Of a stretch of DNA of 64,000 bases, positions 26,114 to 34,408 are shown piece after piece. This stretch comes from Burkholderia sp. WP9. Lineage in GTDB: Bacteria > Pseudomonadota > Gammaproteobacteria > Burkholderiales > Burkholderiaceae. The notes beneath the pieces were generated by a model, which saw only the letters and a list, made by a program, of their open reading frames with translations, made no database searches and was not told where the DNA came from. Position 1 is the stretch's first letter. The number at the start of each line of letters is the position of its first letter. The stretch covers positions 682,001 to 746,000 of the forward strand of contig NZ_FNTG01000002.1 in assembly GCF_900104795.1 (NCBI RefSeq), read 5' to 3'. Both the position numbers and the translations under genes were made by a program.

Positions 26114-27592
26114 CTACCTCGGGTGTTTGACGGCGAAGCGCCGATCAGGCCACGGATGAAGGATTCGAGGGGGCGGAAGCCAGGCATTGGCGATTCGTCT
26201 CATTCGCTCCCACGTCATGGCGTCCTTCTGACTGCGCCGCCGGAGCGTGCGCCGCCATAGATCGGTGACGTGATGTCGGAATGCGACGAGTGCCCGCGAG
26301 TTGGTAGGCACCGCGTGATACGCGAAGTATCCGCGAACCACCTGCCTGAGCCATTGCCCTTGCACTGGAATCGGTTCGTGCATGCGCTTCCGGAGCGCCT
26401 CCTTGATCTGCCTGAGTCTCGCCCGCATGCGATCCCCTCGGGTCTTCCGCTGTAACTGGAAAGCCCCGCGACGAGATCTGCCGCAGATAAAGATGAAACC
26501 CAGAAAGGTGAAGGTCTCCGGTCGGCCAAGACCCCGTCTCTGGCGGTTGACCGCTGCATAGCGGCCGAACTCCAGCAGTCTCGTCTTGTCCGGATGTAGC
26601 TCAAGCGAGAACTCTTCCAGCCTCGATCGCATCGCGTCCCAGAAGCGCCGCGCGTCAGCTTCGTGCTCGAAGCCGACAACGATGTCATCCGCATACCGCA
26701 GGATGATCACGTTGCCCGTTGCTTCCCGCCGTCGCCACCGGTTGGCCCAGAGATCGAAGACATAGTGCAGGTACACGTTCGCGAACAGCGGTGAAGCCAC
26801 TGATCCCTGTGGTGTACCGGTCTCACTGACGCTCAGCTCTCCGTCTTCCAGAACACCCGCCTTGAGCCACTTGCGCACAAGGCGGATGATGCGCTGGTCG
26901 CCGATCCGGTGCTCAATGAAACGGACTAGCCAACTCTGGCTAACCGAGTCGAAGAAGCTCCGAAGGTCCGCGTCCAGAATCCAGTTCACCGGGGTGTGGG
27001 TGATGGCCGTCGCTAACGCATCCAGCGCATCATGTTGACTACGCCCGGGCCGAAACCCGTACGAGAAACCAAGAAAGTCTTCCTCGTATATCGCGTTCAG
27101 CACTTCCACCACCGCACGCTGGACGATCTTGTCTTCCAGCGCGGCAATCCCCAGCGGGCGCTGTTTGCCGTCCGGCTTCGGTATGTACTGTCGCCGAACA
27201 GGCAGTGCCCGGTACGCTCCGCTCTGTACCTGCGAGAACAGGCGCTGGAGATTCTCTTCCAGTCCTGCCTCGTAGTACCGCCACGTCAGGCCATCCACTC
27301 CGGGAGCCGCACTGCGTTTGAGCGCAAAGAATGCCATCCGAAGTCGGTCGACTGTGACGTGGTGTAGAAGCGCGGTGAACCGCTCCTTCTTCCGCTGTCT
27401 TGCAGCCTGCCGTACACGTTCCAGCCGCTGTGGCACGCTTGCCCGGTTCTGCGCCCGGTGCGTGTGTGGCTGACCCGTGTTCCCCTTGGTCCCCGCCCTT
27501 GGCTCCACCCACTCCGCAGCTGGTTCCCCAGCCTTGTTCGCAGGCTTCATCGCTACTACGGCGGAGTCTGACTTCTCCCGTCCGTTCATCAT
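26114..27592 (-). CDS. ltrA: Group II intron reverse transcriptase/maturase
   Basis: A 492-residue intron-encoded protein. The reverse transcriptase domain spans about residues 75-370: APGVDGLTW, QYIPKPDGKQRPLGI, FSYGFRPGRSQHDALDAL, the catalytic ILRYADDIVVG and LELHPDKTRLLEFG. The maturase domain X follows (about 390-475, with WLRQVVRGYFAYHAVPTN). No HNH endonuclease domain is present, as in several bacterial intron classes that insert without second-strand cleavage. The ATG is the first of two in a row. All motifs look intact. Confidence 0.95.
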   Translation of the reverse strand: MMNGREKSDSAVVAMKPANKAGEPAAEWVEPRAGTKGNTGQPHTHRAQNRASVPQRLERVRQAARQRKKERFTALLHHVTVDRLRMAFFALKRSAAPGVDGLTWRYYEAGLEENLQRLFSQVQSGAYRALPVRRQYIPKPDGKQRPLGIAALEDKIVQRAVVEVLNAIYEEDFLGFSYGFRPGRSQHDALDALATAITHTPVNWILDADLRSFFDSVSQSWLVRFIEHRIGDQRIIRLVRKWLKAGVLEDGELSVSETGTPQGSVASPLFANVYLHYVFDLWANRWRRREATGNVIILRYADDIVVGFEHEADARRFWDAMRSRLEEFSLELHPDKTRLLEFGRYAAVNRQRRGLGRPETFTFLGFIFICGRSRRGAFQLQRKTRGDRMRARLRQIKEALRKRMHEPIPVQGQWLRQVVRGYFAYHAVPTNSRALVAFRHHVTDLWRRTLRRRSQKDAMTWERMRRIANAWLPPPRILHPWPDRRFAVKHPR

Positions 27593-27948
27593 CGGCTACG
27601 GCTCCTCGCCTTCCCGATGCGGACCTGTCCATCCTGCGACAGGCCAGACTGGAGATCTCCCGGTTCCCTAACAAGGAGCGTGCGCACATGCCAGGTTCTA
27701 CGACCACGCCGGGTCATCCGGGCGCTCGCGATTGCGCGCTCAGACGTTTTGCCTTCCGCTACACAGACAGCGTCGGCACCCGGAATCAGTTTTCTATCGT
27801 GGCTCAATGGCTGGCCTGCACGTACCCCTGCCGACGCTTCGCCGACATCCTCGCGGATGCCTGCGCACGGCTCGGGGCCGATGTGGTTCGCTATTCCTTC
27901 ATCGCAGTGGACTTGCACCACTTACTCCTTGCCGGTCTCCCGGCGCAC

Positions 27949-27964
27949 CCGCGTCAAAACGCGG
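27949..27964. repeat. Short hairpin abutting the intron 5' end
   Basis: In the 5' exon, CCGCG and CGCGG flank TTTTGA (minus strand), ending exactly at the intron's first base. Some bacterial group II introns choose sites beside stem-loops, so this may be part of the target. Confidence 0.5.
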
Positions 27965-28058
27965 CAAACAGGCGAGCACTATAGCCACGCCGTTTTGTTC
28001 GAATAAGATGCTGTTTTTTTCACCCCGATTAACAAACGTTATATACGGGATTACCCGA

Positions 28059-28967
28059 ATGAAACTGCAGCAGTTGCAAGCGTTCGTCGCCGCCGCCCAT
28101 CACCGCAGCCTGCGCGCCGCCGCGCGCGAGCTTGGCGTCACGCAGCCGGCCGTCACGCATACGATCCGCGAGCTCGAAAGCGCGCTGAATGCGGAATTGA
28201 TGGTGCGCAGCGTACGAGGCATCGAACTGACGGCTTGCGGGCTTGCGCTGCTGCCGCGCGCCGAACAGTTGCTCGGCGATATGCGGCGCACGGTGGAAGC
28301 CGTCGAACAGGTGAAGGGAGAACTGGCCGGCAAGGTCAGCGTGGGCACCATGCCGTCGATTGCGCTCACGGCGCTGCCGCACGCGGTCTCGAAGTTTCGC
28401 CGCGCGATGCCGCTCGTCAATCTGCATCTGGAAGAAGTGACGATACCGGACGCGGTCGCGCGTTTGCGCAATGGCGCGCTGGATATCGCGGCGATCCACC
28501 ACGTGCAGGCGCTCGACAGCGACCTGGTGCAAGCGCCGCTCTACTCCACGCAGTTCGTCGTCGCCATGCGCGCCGGGCATCCGCTCGCCAACGTGACGCG
28601 CCTGCACGAGCTACTCGACGCGGAGTGGATCGTGACCGTGGGCGCCGATCATTTCCCCCATAGCGTGATGATGGCCATGTTCAACGCACATGGCTTGCCG
28701 GTGCCGAAGCGGCTGGTGCGGGCGCCGTCGTCGTTCGCGGTGACGCTCGGGCTGGTGTCGCAAACCGACGTGATCGGCTGCTTCACGCGACCGCTGGCGC
28801 AAATGGTCGCGCCGCTCGGCATCCGCGTCGCGCAGATCGAAGAGGCGCTGCCGAACTACGATCTCAGCATCATTTCGCGGCGCGATCTGTTGCCGACACC
28901 GGCCGTGCTGCAGTTCGTAGCGTGCTTGCAGGAAGCGACGCGGGAACGGATGGCGGCAGCCGGATAG
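28059..28967 (+). CDS. LysR-family transcriptional regulator
   Basis: A 302-residue LysR protein: MKLQQLQAFVAAAHHRSLRA and TQPAVTHTIRELESALNAEL form the N-terminal HTH, followed by an effector domain (VGTMPSIALTALP onwards). Before the intron inserted, this gene and the M20 amidohydrolase gene were divergent with about 140 bases between them, a typical LysR-target arrangement; the intron now sits between them. The start at 28059 has no strong ribosome binding site. It converges with phnN. Confidence 0.88.
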   Translation: MKLQQLQAFVAAAHHRSLRAAARELGVTQPAVTHTIRELESALNAELMVRSVRGIELTACGLALLPRAEQLLGDMRRTVEAVEQVKGELAGKVSVGTMPSIALTALPHAVSKFRRAMPLVNLHLEEVTIPDAVARLRNGALDIAAIHHVQALDSDLVQAPLYSTQFVVAMRAGHPLANVTRLHELLDAEWIVTVGADHFPHSVMMAMFNAHGLPVPKRLVRAPSSFAVTLGLVSQTDVIGCFTRPLAQMVAPLGIRVAQIEEALPNYDLSIISRRDLLPTPAVLQFVACLQEATRERMAAAG

Positions 28968-28973
28968 TACGGC

Positions 28974-29534
28974 TTACTGAACGTCGGCTTCCGCTTTCAG
29001 AAACGCGATCAACGCGTGGCCCGCCTCATCCAGCGTGCCGGAATTGTCGATCGTGGTGCAGCGCACGCCGTCCGGCAGCGAGAACGGCGCGCGGCGCGCG
29101 AGCCGCGCCGCCACCTGTTCCGCCGATTCGCGCGCCCGCGCGCCGAGCCGGGCTTCGAGAATATGCGGCGCGGCGTCGACGTGCACCACTTCCGTCTTCG
29201 GATAACGCGCCAACGTGTGCTGCAAATGCTGACGCGAGCCGTTGACGACCACCGTGCAACCACGCGCCAGCCACGCATCCAGTTCGATACCGATGCCATA
29301 GCGCAGCGAGTGGCTGGACCATTCGAGCGCGAACAGACCAAGCACGGAGCGCGCGGCAAACTCTTCGACGCTCAACGCCACATGCGCTTCGCCGTTGCCG
29401 CTCGGCCGCGTGATATAGCGGTGCGCAAACAGAATCGGCTCGCCCATCAGCCGCTTGCGCGCGAACTCCAGCAGCGAGTCCTTGCCCGCGCCGGACGGCC
29501 CCATTACATAGATCAAACGACCTGTCATTGTCAT
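28974..29534 (-). CDS. phnN: Ribose 1,5-bisphosphate phosphokinase
   Basis: A 186-residue P-loop kinase of guanylate-kinase fold, with Walker A GPSGAGKDS at residues 12-20. PhnN phosphorylates ribose 1,5-bisphosphate to PRPP, the last step of C-P lyase metabolism, so the ribose is returned to nucleotide synthesis. Length matches E. coli PhnN (185). The upstream stop and this start share a base (TAATG). It is the last gene of the phnF-DUF1045-phnN unit. Confidence 0.92.
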   Translation of the reverse strand: MTMTGRLIYVMGPSGAGKDSLLEFARKRLMGEPILFAHRYITRPSGNGEAHVALSVEEFAARSVLGLFALEWSSHSLRYGIGIELDAWLARGCTVVVNGSRQHLQHTLARYPKTEVVHVDAAPHILEARLGARARESAEQVAARLARRAPFSLPDGVRCTTIDNSGTLDEAGHALIAFLKAEADVQ

Positions 29535-30253
29535 TACACCTCGCCGGTCTGGAAGGGCACACGTTGCCACAACACGAACGGCTCTCCGGGCGCCGGTTCG
29601 ACGAAGAGCGCAGCATGATCGACAATCAGCGGCCCAAGCGCGGCCGTGCGCGCTTGCCACCATGCGACCAGCGTGGCGCGTTCCTTCGCGTCGGCGAGCG
29701 AACTGGAGAGCGTCATGTGAAAACGGAATTCGTCGAGCACGTACGGATAGCCCCATTCGATCAACAGCGCACGTTGCCGTTCGCTCAGCGGCGCGGCCAG
29801 TCGACGCGCGAGATCCGCGGCCAACGGCCGTGCGCGCAAAGCATCGAGCGTGTGCAAGGCGCTCGTGGCCACGTCGCGAATGTGGGATTCGCCTTCTGCA
29901 TCGGCTGGCCGCAGCGCGACGAAATCGCCAAGCGTTGCGGCTTCCACCGGCAGCGCGAATGCGCTTTGCGTGCGGGCCCATTCACGCGTGGCGTGCAATA
30001 CGTGTGCCTGTGTCACGCCTTCGGCGAGTCTAAACGGCGCGACCAGTGTGCCGTGCCAGCCGTAGCGGCGCGGCGCTTCAGTCAACGCCGCGAGCGGTCG
30101 CGTCAGTTCCGGAGGTTGCGGAGCCTCGCAGCACTCGCCGCTTTCCGCGTCGCGCGCGAGCCACGCCGAACCGGCCTGCCACCACGCCGATTCACGCGCG
30201 GGCGCGTAATACACGGCAAAACGAGCCTCGGCGCCCCAGGCCGCGCCGCTCAT
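29534..30253 (-). CDS. DUF1045 2H-phosphoesterase-like phosphonate protein
   Basis: A 239-residue protein with two H-x-T motifs, H67-G-T69 (YGWHGTL) and H179-M-T181 (FRFHMTLS), the signature of 2H phosphoesterases, which open cyclic phosphates. DUF1045 proteins are regularly found in C-P lyase clusters. It is coupled at both ends: ATGA with phnF and TAATG with phnN. PhnP, which opens the ribosyl cyclic phosphate made by PhnJ, is not encoded here, so this protein may do that job; this is inference. Confidence 0.85.
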   Translation of the reverse strand: MSGAAWGAEARFAVYYAPARESAWWQAGSAWLARDAESGECCEAPQPPELTRPLAALTEAPRRYGWHGTLVAPFRLAEGVTQAHVLHATREWARTQSAFALPVEAATLGDFVALRPADAEGESHIRDVATSALHTLDALRARPLAADLARRLAAPLSERQRALLIEWGYPYVLDEFRFHMTLSSSLADAKERATLVAWWQARTAALGPLIVDHAALFVEPAPGEPFVLWQRVPFQTGEV

Positions 30254-31008
30254 AGGTCGTGCTCCACCAGCAGTTGCACGCGGTCCGCGGCAAAGTGGGT
30301 GAAGCCGTATTTGACCGGCGTGCCCTGCAGATCCACATCGACGTTTTCGACCCACAGCACGGGCTGCTGACGGTTGATATTCAAACGCCGTGCCACCTCC
30401 GGTTCGGGCAGCACGCTGCCGATGCGACTCCACTTGCGCAGATAGTCGTTCACGCCGAATTCCGCCATGGCCTTGGTGATGCTGCCGGTACGCTCCAGCA
30501 CCTCCGGCAAGTCCGCGAACCGCGCCGCGGGATACCAGTTGCGCGCGAAGGTGAGCGGCACGCCGTCGGATTCGTGCAGCGATTCGATCCGGTAGACCGG
30601 CGCACCGGCGCGCAGACTCAGCGCCTTGGCAACGCTCGGCTCGGCCTTCACGCGCGCGGCCGACAACATCGTGCCGGCCGCCGCGTGATGCTGCTGGCGC
30701 AGGTTTTCCGTGAACCGCGTGCGGCGGCCGATCGTATAGTCAATCGCGCCGGGTTGCACGAAGGTGCCACGCCCCTGCTCGACGCTGACGAGGCCCAGCG
30801 CGGCAAGACCCAGCATGGCCCGGCGCACGGTATGCCGGTTCACGTCGAAGCGTTTGGCCAGTTCGCCTTCGCTCGGCAGACGCCCTTCTTCGCCGAAACC
30901 GCTGGCGGCGATTTCCGCCGCCAGGATCTGCTCGATCTGCCGCCACACGGCAACGCCCGCGCCGCGTTCGAGCATCGTGCCCGGCGTCGCGTTGTCGTTC
31001 GATGTCAT
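30250..31008 (-). CDS. phnF: Phosphonate operon regulator, HutC-type GntR
   Basis: A 252-residue GntR protein. The HTH (about 20-90) has GRLPSEGELAKRFDVNRHTVRRAML, and the C-terminal UTRA domain holds VYRIESLHESDGVPLTFARNWYPAARF. It is divergent from phnG across 181 bases that contain a 20-base palindrome with the GTCTAGAC core expected for HutC-type proteins. It probably represses both directions until a phosphonate or phosphate signal is sensed. Confidence 0.9.
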   Translation of the reverse strand: MTSNDNATPGTMLERGAGVAVWRQIEQILAAEIAASGFGEEGRLPSEGELAKRFDVNRHTVRRAMLGLAALGLVSVEQGRGTFVQPGAIDYTIGRRTRFTENLRQQHHAAAGTMLSAARVKAEPSVAKALSLRAGAPVYRIESLHESDGVPLTFARNWYPAARFADLPEVLERTGSITKAMAEFGVNDYLRKWSRIGSVLPEPEVARRLNINRQQPVLWVENVDVDLQGTPVKYGFTHFAADRVQLLVEHDL

Positions 31009-31122
31009 GGTGCTGTCATTCCCTTGGGTTCAAATAATCGCTATGACGTGCATTGTAGTGCGCAAGCCGTGATGGAAATGTGAAACGGCGGGTATGCGCT
31101 ACACGGCTCGACAAGCATACCC

Positions 31123-31142
31123 CTAAACGTCTAGACGTTTAG
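31123..31142. promoter_or_regulatory. 20-base perfect palindrome, probable PhnF operator
   Basis: CTAAACGTCTAGACGTTTAG is a perfect inverted repeat between the divergent phnF and phnG genes, about 48 bases before phnG. HutC-subfamily GntR regulators bind GT-N-TA-N-AC cores, and the centre GTCTAGAC fits this. Confidence 0.75.
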
Positions 31143-31189
31143 ATGAATAGATGGTCAAATGTTGACTCGCTGGAACAACAGGACATTCG

Positions 31190-31687
31190 ATGAGTGCCAC
31201 TTCCACCTCGCCTTCCACCGCTCTGCCCTCGTCGGCCCGGCGCGCATGGATGGCCGTGCTGGCCCGCACGCCACGAGCCGATCTCGAAGCCGCGCTCGAA
31301 CGCGCATTGCGGGGAATCCCCACTCCAACGTATGACTGGCTGCGTCCGCCGGAAATCGGCCTCGCCATGGTGCGCGGGCGGATCGGCGGCAGCGGCGACC
31401 CGTTCAATCTCGGCGAAGCCACGGTCACCCGCGCCACCTTGCGTTTGCGCGCGTCGGCCGACGCTGACGCGACGGTTGGCGTGGCGTGTCATCTGGGCCG
31501 CGACCGCCGCCGCGCCGAACTGGCGGCGCTGGCAGACGCCCTCTTGCAAATGCCGGCGCATCACGCCGTCTTGCATGAGCAACTGATTGAGCCGTTAGCC
31601 GCACAGCAGGCCGCGAAACGCGCCGGGCGGCAACAGGACGCCGCGGCCACGCGCGTCGAATTCTTCACGATGGTTCGGGGCGACTAA
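31190..31687 (+). CDS. phnG: C-P lyase core subunit PhnG
   Basis: A 165-residue PhnG, slightly longer than the E. coli protein (150) because of an N-terminal Ser/Thr-rich extension. WMAVLARTP, RPPEIGLAMVRGRIGGSG and the FNLGE-T-TRA stretch are typical. PhnG, H, I and J form the core complex that attaches phosphonate to the ribose of ATP and splits the C-P bond. AGGA precedes the start. Its TAA overlaps the phnH ATG. Confidence 0.92.
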   Translation: MSATSTSPSTALPSSARRAWMAVLARTPRADLEAALERALRGIPTPTYDWLRPPEIGLAMVRGRIGGSGDPFNLGEATVTRATLRLRASADADATVGVACHLGRDRRRAELAALADALLQMPAHHAVLHEQLIEPLAAQQAAKRAGRQQDAAATRVEFFTMVRGD

Positions 31688-32310
31688 TGGGAAACTCACA
31701 GATTGCGTTGTCTAGCGCGTTGACCGACTTAACGCCAAGCTTCGCCGATCCGGTGCACGACACCCAGGCCGTGTTTCGCACCTTGCTCGATGCGCTGTCG
31801 CGTCCGGGCACGGTCGGCGTGATCGAGAACGTGTTGCCCGAAGTGCGAGCCACCCGCGCGGACCTTGCCGCCTTCGCCGCGCTGCTCGCACTCTGCGACT
31901 ACGCCACGCCGGTGTGGCTCGCGCAACCCGATACGGCGCTCGGTTCGTCATTGCGCTTTCACACCGGCGCGCCGCTCGTCGACGAACCCGCACAAGCCGC
32001 CTTTGCCTATATCCATGACGCCGGCGCGTTGCCGCCGCTGCAGAGCTTCGCGCTTGGCGCGGCGGAATCGCCCGAACAGTCGGTCACGCTGTTGATCCGC
32101 GTCGAAGCACTCACGGGTGGCGCGCCAATCGTGCTGAGCGGCCCGGGTATCCAGCACACCGCGACGATTGCTCCAGTCGGCCTGCCCGAACGTTTCTGGC
32201 GCGAACGCGCCGCCCTCGCTCCGCTCTTTCCCTGCGGTGTCGATTGTTATCTCGTCTGCGGCGCACGCCTGATCGGCCTGCCGCGCACAACTCAAGCGAA
32301 GGTGAACTGA
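31687..32310 (+). CDS. phnH: C-P lyase core subunit PhnH
   Basis: A 207-residue PhnH, near the usual 194. FADPVHDTQAVFRTLLDALSRPG at the N-terminus, LRFHTGAPL and LSGPGI are the family's conserved stretches. It is a structural partner in the PhnGHIJ complex, related in fold to PLP transferases but without cofactor. It is coupled to phnG (TAATG) and phnI (TGATG). Confidence 0.92.
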   Translation: MGNSQIALSSALTDLTPSFADPVHDTQAVFRTLLDALSRPGTVGVIENVLPEVRATRADLAAFAALLALCDYATPVWLAQPDTALGSSLRFHTGAPLVDEPAQAAFAYIHDAGALPPLQSFALGAAESPEQSVTLLIRVEALTGGAPIVLSGPGIQHTATIAPVGLPERFWRERAALAPLFPCGVDCYLVCGARLIGLPRTTQAKVN

Positions 32311-33488
32311 TGTACGTTGCCGTCAAGGGTGGAGAACGCGCGATCGAAGCGTCGTGGCGTCTGCTCGACAAGGCACGCCGCGGCGACACGCGGCTAGCCG
32401 AACTCAGCGTCGCGCAGATTCGCGAACAATTGCGCCTGGCGGTAGCGCGCGTCATGACCGAAGGTTCGGTCTACGATGAAGACCTCGCCGCGCTCGCCAT
32501 CAAGCAGGCCGCCGGCGATCTGGTCGAAGCGATCTTCCTGCTGCGCGCGTATCGCACCACACTGCCGCGCTTCGGCTACACGCAACCGATCGATACCGAA
32601 GCGATGCAGGTGGAGCGCCGTATTTCAGCGACCTTCAAGGACGTGCCCGGCGGCCAGTTGCTGGGCGCGACTTACGATTACACGCAGCGTCTGCTGGATT
32701 TCGCGCTGTTAGCGGATGGCGATGCGGATAGCGATGCGCATGGCAACACGGCGGCAAGCGCGACGTCGTCGTCTTCGAGTCGAACTGCCGGCTCTGAAGT
32801 GGAAGCCATGCCCCGCGTCGTCACCTTGCTCGACAAAGAAGGTCTGATCGAACAGGAACGCCCCACGCCGAACGCGCCGGAACCCGGCGACCTCTCGCGT
32901 GAGCCGCTCGCCTTTCCGGCGAGCCGCGCCACGCGTCTGCAAAATCTCGCGCGCGGCGACGAAGGCTTTCTGCTCGCCATGGGATACGCGACGCAGCGCG
33001 GTTACGCGCACTCGCATCCGTTCGCGGGCGAGATCCGCTTCGGCACGATCGCCGTGGAAATGGAACTCGACGAGTTGGGCGAAGCGGTTGAAATCGGCGA
33101 CATCGACATAACCGAATGCCAGATGATCAATCAGTTCGCCGGCAGCGGCGCCGTGCCGCCCACCTTCACGCAAGGCTACGGTCTCGCGTTCGGTCACTCA
33201 GAGCGCAAGGCAATGGCGATGGCGCTCGTGGATCGCGCATTGCGCGCCGAGGAACTCGGTGAAACGCTGGCCTCGCCCACGCAAGATATCGAATTCATGC
33301 TCTCGCATAGCGATAACGTCGAAGCGTCCGGGTTCGTGCAGCATCTGAAACTGCCCCACTACGTCGACTTTCAGTCGGAGCTGGAACTCGTGCGCCGTTT
33401 GCGCGCGCAGCACGCCGCGCAGAGTCAGGATCAGGGCATCGAGCAACGCGCGGATCAAACCAACGGTCAGCAGGAGCAGGCAGCATGA
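32310..33488 (+). CDS. phnI: C-P lyase core subunit PhnI
   Basis: A 392-residue PhnI, about 38 longer than in E. coli. With PhnG, H and L it displaces adenine from ATP by phosphonate to give ribose 1-phosphonate triphosphate. MYVAVKGGERAI, GGQLLGATYDYTQRLLDFALL and GYGLAFGHSERKAMAMALVDR are typical. The extra length is mainly a Ser/Ala/Asp-rich insert at about residues 135-168 (seven serines in a short span) and a Gln-rich tail after 370. Start ATG overlaps the phnH stop and its own stop overlaps phnJ. Confidence 0.93.
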   Translation: MYVAVKGGERAIEASWRLLDKARRGDTRLAELSVAQIREQLRLAVARVMTEGSVYDEDLAALAIKQAAGDLVEAIFLLRAYRTTLPRFGYTQPIDTEAMQVERRISATFKDVPGGQLLGATYDYTQRLLDFALLADGDADSDAHGNTAASATSSSSSRTAGSEVEAMPRVVTLLDKEGLIEQERPTPNAPEPGDLSREPLAFPASRATRLQNLARGDEGFLLAMGYATQRGYAHSHPFAGEIRFGTIAVEMELDELGEAVEIGDIDITECQMINQFAGSGAVPPTFTQGYGLAFGHSERKAMAMALVDRALRAEELGETLASPTQDIEFMLSHSDNVEASGFVQHLKLPHYVDFQSELELVRRLRAQHAAQSQDQGIEQRADQTNGQQEQAA

Positions 33489-34408
33489 ACGCGCCCGACA
33501 CATCCCACGCCAACGCCTCGTACGACAGCGCGGCCGACGGCTACAACTTCGCGTACCTCGACGAGCAGACCAAACGCATGCTGCGCCGCGCCTTGCTCAA
33601 GGCGGTGGCCGTGCCGGGGTATCAGGTGCCGTTCGCTTCGCGTGAAATGCCGCTGCCGTTCGGCTGGGGCACCGGCGGCATTCAGGTCACCGCGGCGATC
33701 ATCGGCCGACAGGACACGCTGAAGGTGATCGATCAGGGCTCCGACGAAACCACCAACGCGGTCAATATTCGCCGTTTTTTCGCGCGCACCACCGGCGTGG
33801 CGACCACGCGCCGCACGGTCGAGGCGACGATCATCCAGACCCGTCACCGCATTCCCGAAACACCGCTCACGGACAGGCAGATTCTGGTCTATCAGGTACC
33901 AATGCCCGAGCCGCTCTTTCGCCTCGAACCGCGCGTCGCCGAGTGCAAGAAGCTGCATGCGCTCGCCGATTACGGCCTGATCAGCGTGAAGCTCTATGAG
34001 GACATCGTGCATCACGGCAGCATCGCGACCACCTACGACTACCCGGTGATCGTCAACCACCGTTATCTGACTTCGCCTTCGCCTATTCCGAAGTTCGACA
34101 ACCCGAAGATGCATATGAACCCCGCGCTGCAATTGTTCGGCGCCGGCCGCGAGCGTCGCATTCACGCGATTCCGCCTTACACGCACGTGCGCAGCCTCGA
34201 CTTCGACGATCATCCGTTCGAAGTGCAGAAGTGGCAACACGCCTGCGCGCTATGTGGTTCGACTGAGAGCTTCCTCGACGAAATGATCGTCGACGATGCG
34301 GGCAAACGCATGTTCGTCTGCTCCGACAGCGACTACTGCCACGAACGCCGCGGCGACGAAGAACCCGATTTGCCGTTGCGTGCCGCGCGCGAGGGAGAAC
34401 ACGCATGA
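33485..34408 (+). CDS. phnJ: C-P lyase radical SAM subunit PhnJ
   Basis: A 307-residue PhnJ, the iron-sulfur radical SAM enzyme that cleaves the carbon-phosphorus bond and leaves ribose 1,2-cyclic phosphate 5-phosphate and alkane. Cysteines 254, 257, 279 and 285 have the same spacing (3, 22, 6) as the four functional cysteines of E. coli PhnJ. NFAYLDEQTKRMLRRA and PYTHVRSLDFDDHPFEVQ are typical. The N-terminus is about 13 residues longer than in E. coli. Overlaps phnI and phnK by four bases each. Confidence 0.95.
   Translation: MNAPDTSHANASYDSAADGYNFAYLDEQTKRMLRRALLKAVAVPGYQVPFASREMPLPFGWGTGGIQVTAAIIGRQDTLKVIDQGSDETTNAVNIRRFFARTTGVATTRRTVEATIIQTRHRIPETPLTDRQILVYQVPMPEPLFRLEPRVAECKKLHALADYGLISVKLYEDIVHHGSIATTYDYPVIVNHRYLTSPSPIPKFDNPKMHMNPALQLFGAGRERRIHAIPPYTHVRSLDFDDHPFEVQKWQHACALCGSTESFLDEMIVDDAGKRMFVCSDSDYCHERRGDEEPDLPLRAAREGEHA

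Larger units (their letters stand above)
26047..27948 (-). mobile_element. Full-length group II intron in the leader of the amidohydrolase operon
   Basis: Read leftwards, the element begins with GTGCGCCGGGAGACCGGCAA at 27948, the classical GUGYG 5' end and domain I start, and continues with GGTGCAAGTCCACTGCGATG. It contains a maturase gene in domain IV, then domain V (26079-26113) and domain VI, ending near CATCCCTAC at 26047 (AY-type 3' end). Size is about 1.9 kb. The 5' boundary is firm; the 3' boundary may be off by a base or two. All parts needed for splicing and mobility seem present. It lies in the same orientation as the downstream amidohydrolase gene. Confidence 0.9.

Noticed and set aside
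26047..28058. Insertion sequence with transposase
   Set aside because: The protein has reverse transcriptase and maturase motifs and the flanks have group II RNA ends; there are no terminal inverted repeats or target duplication.
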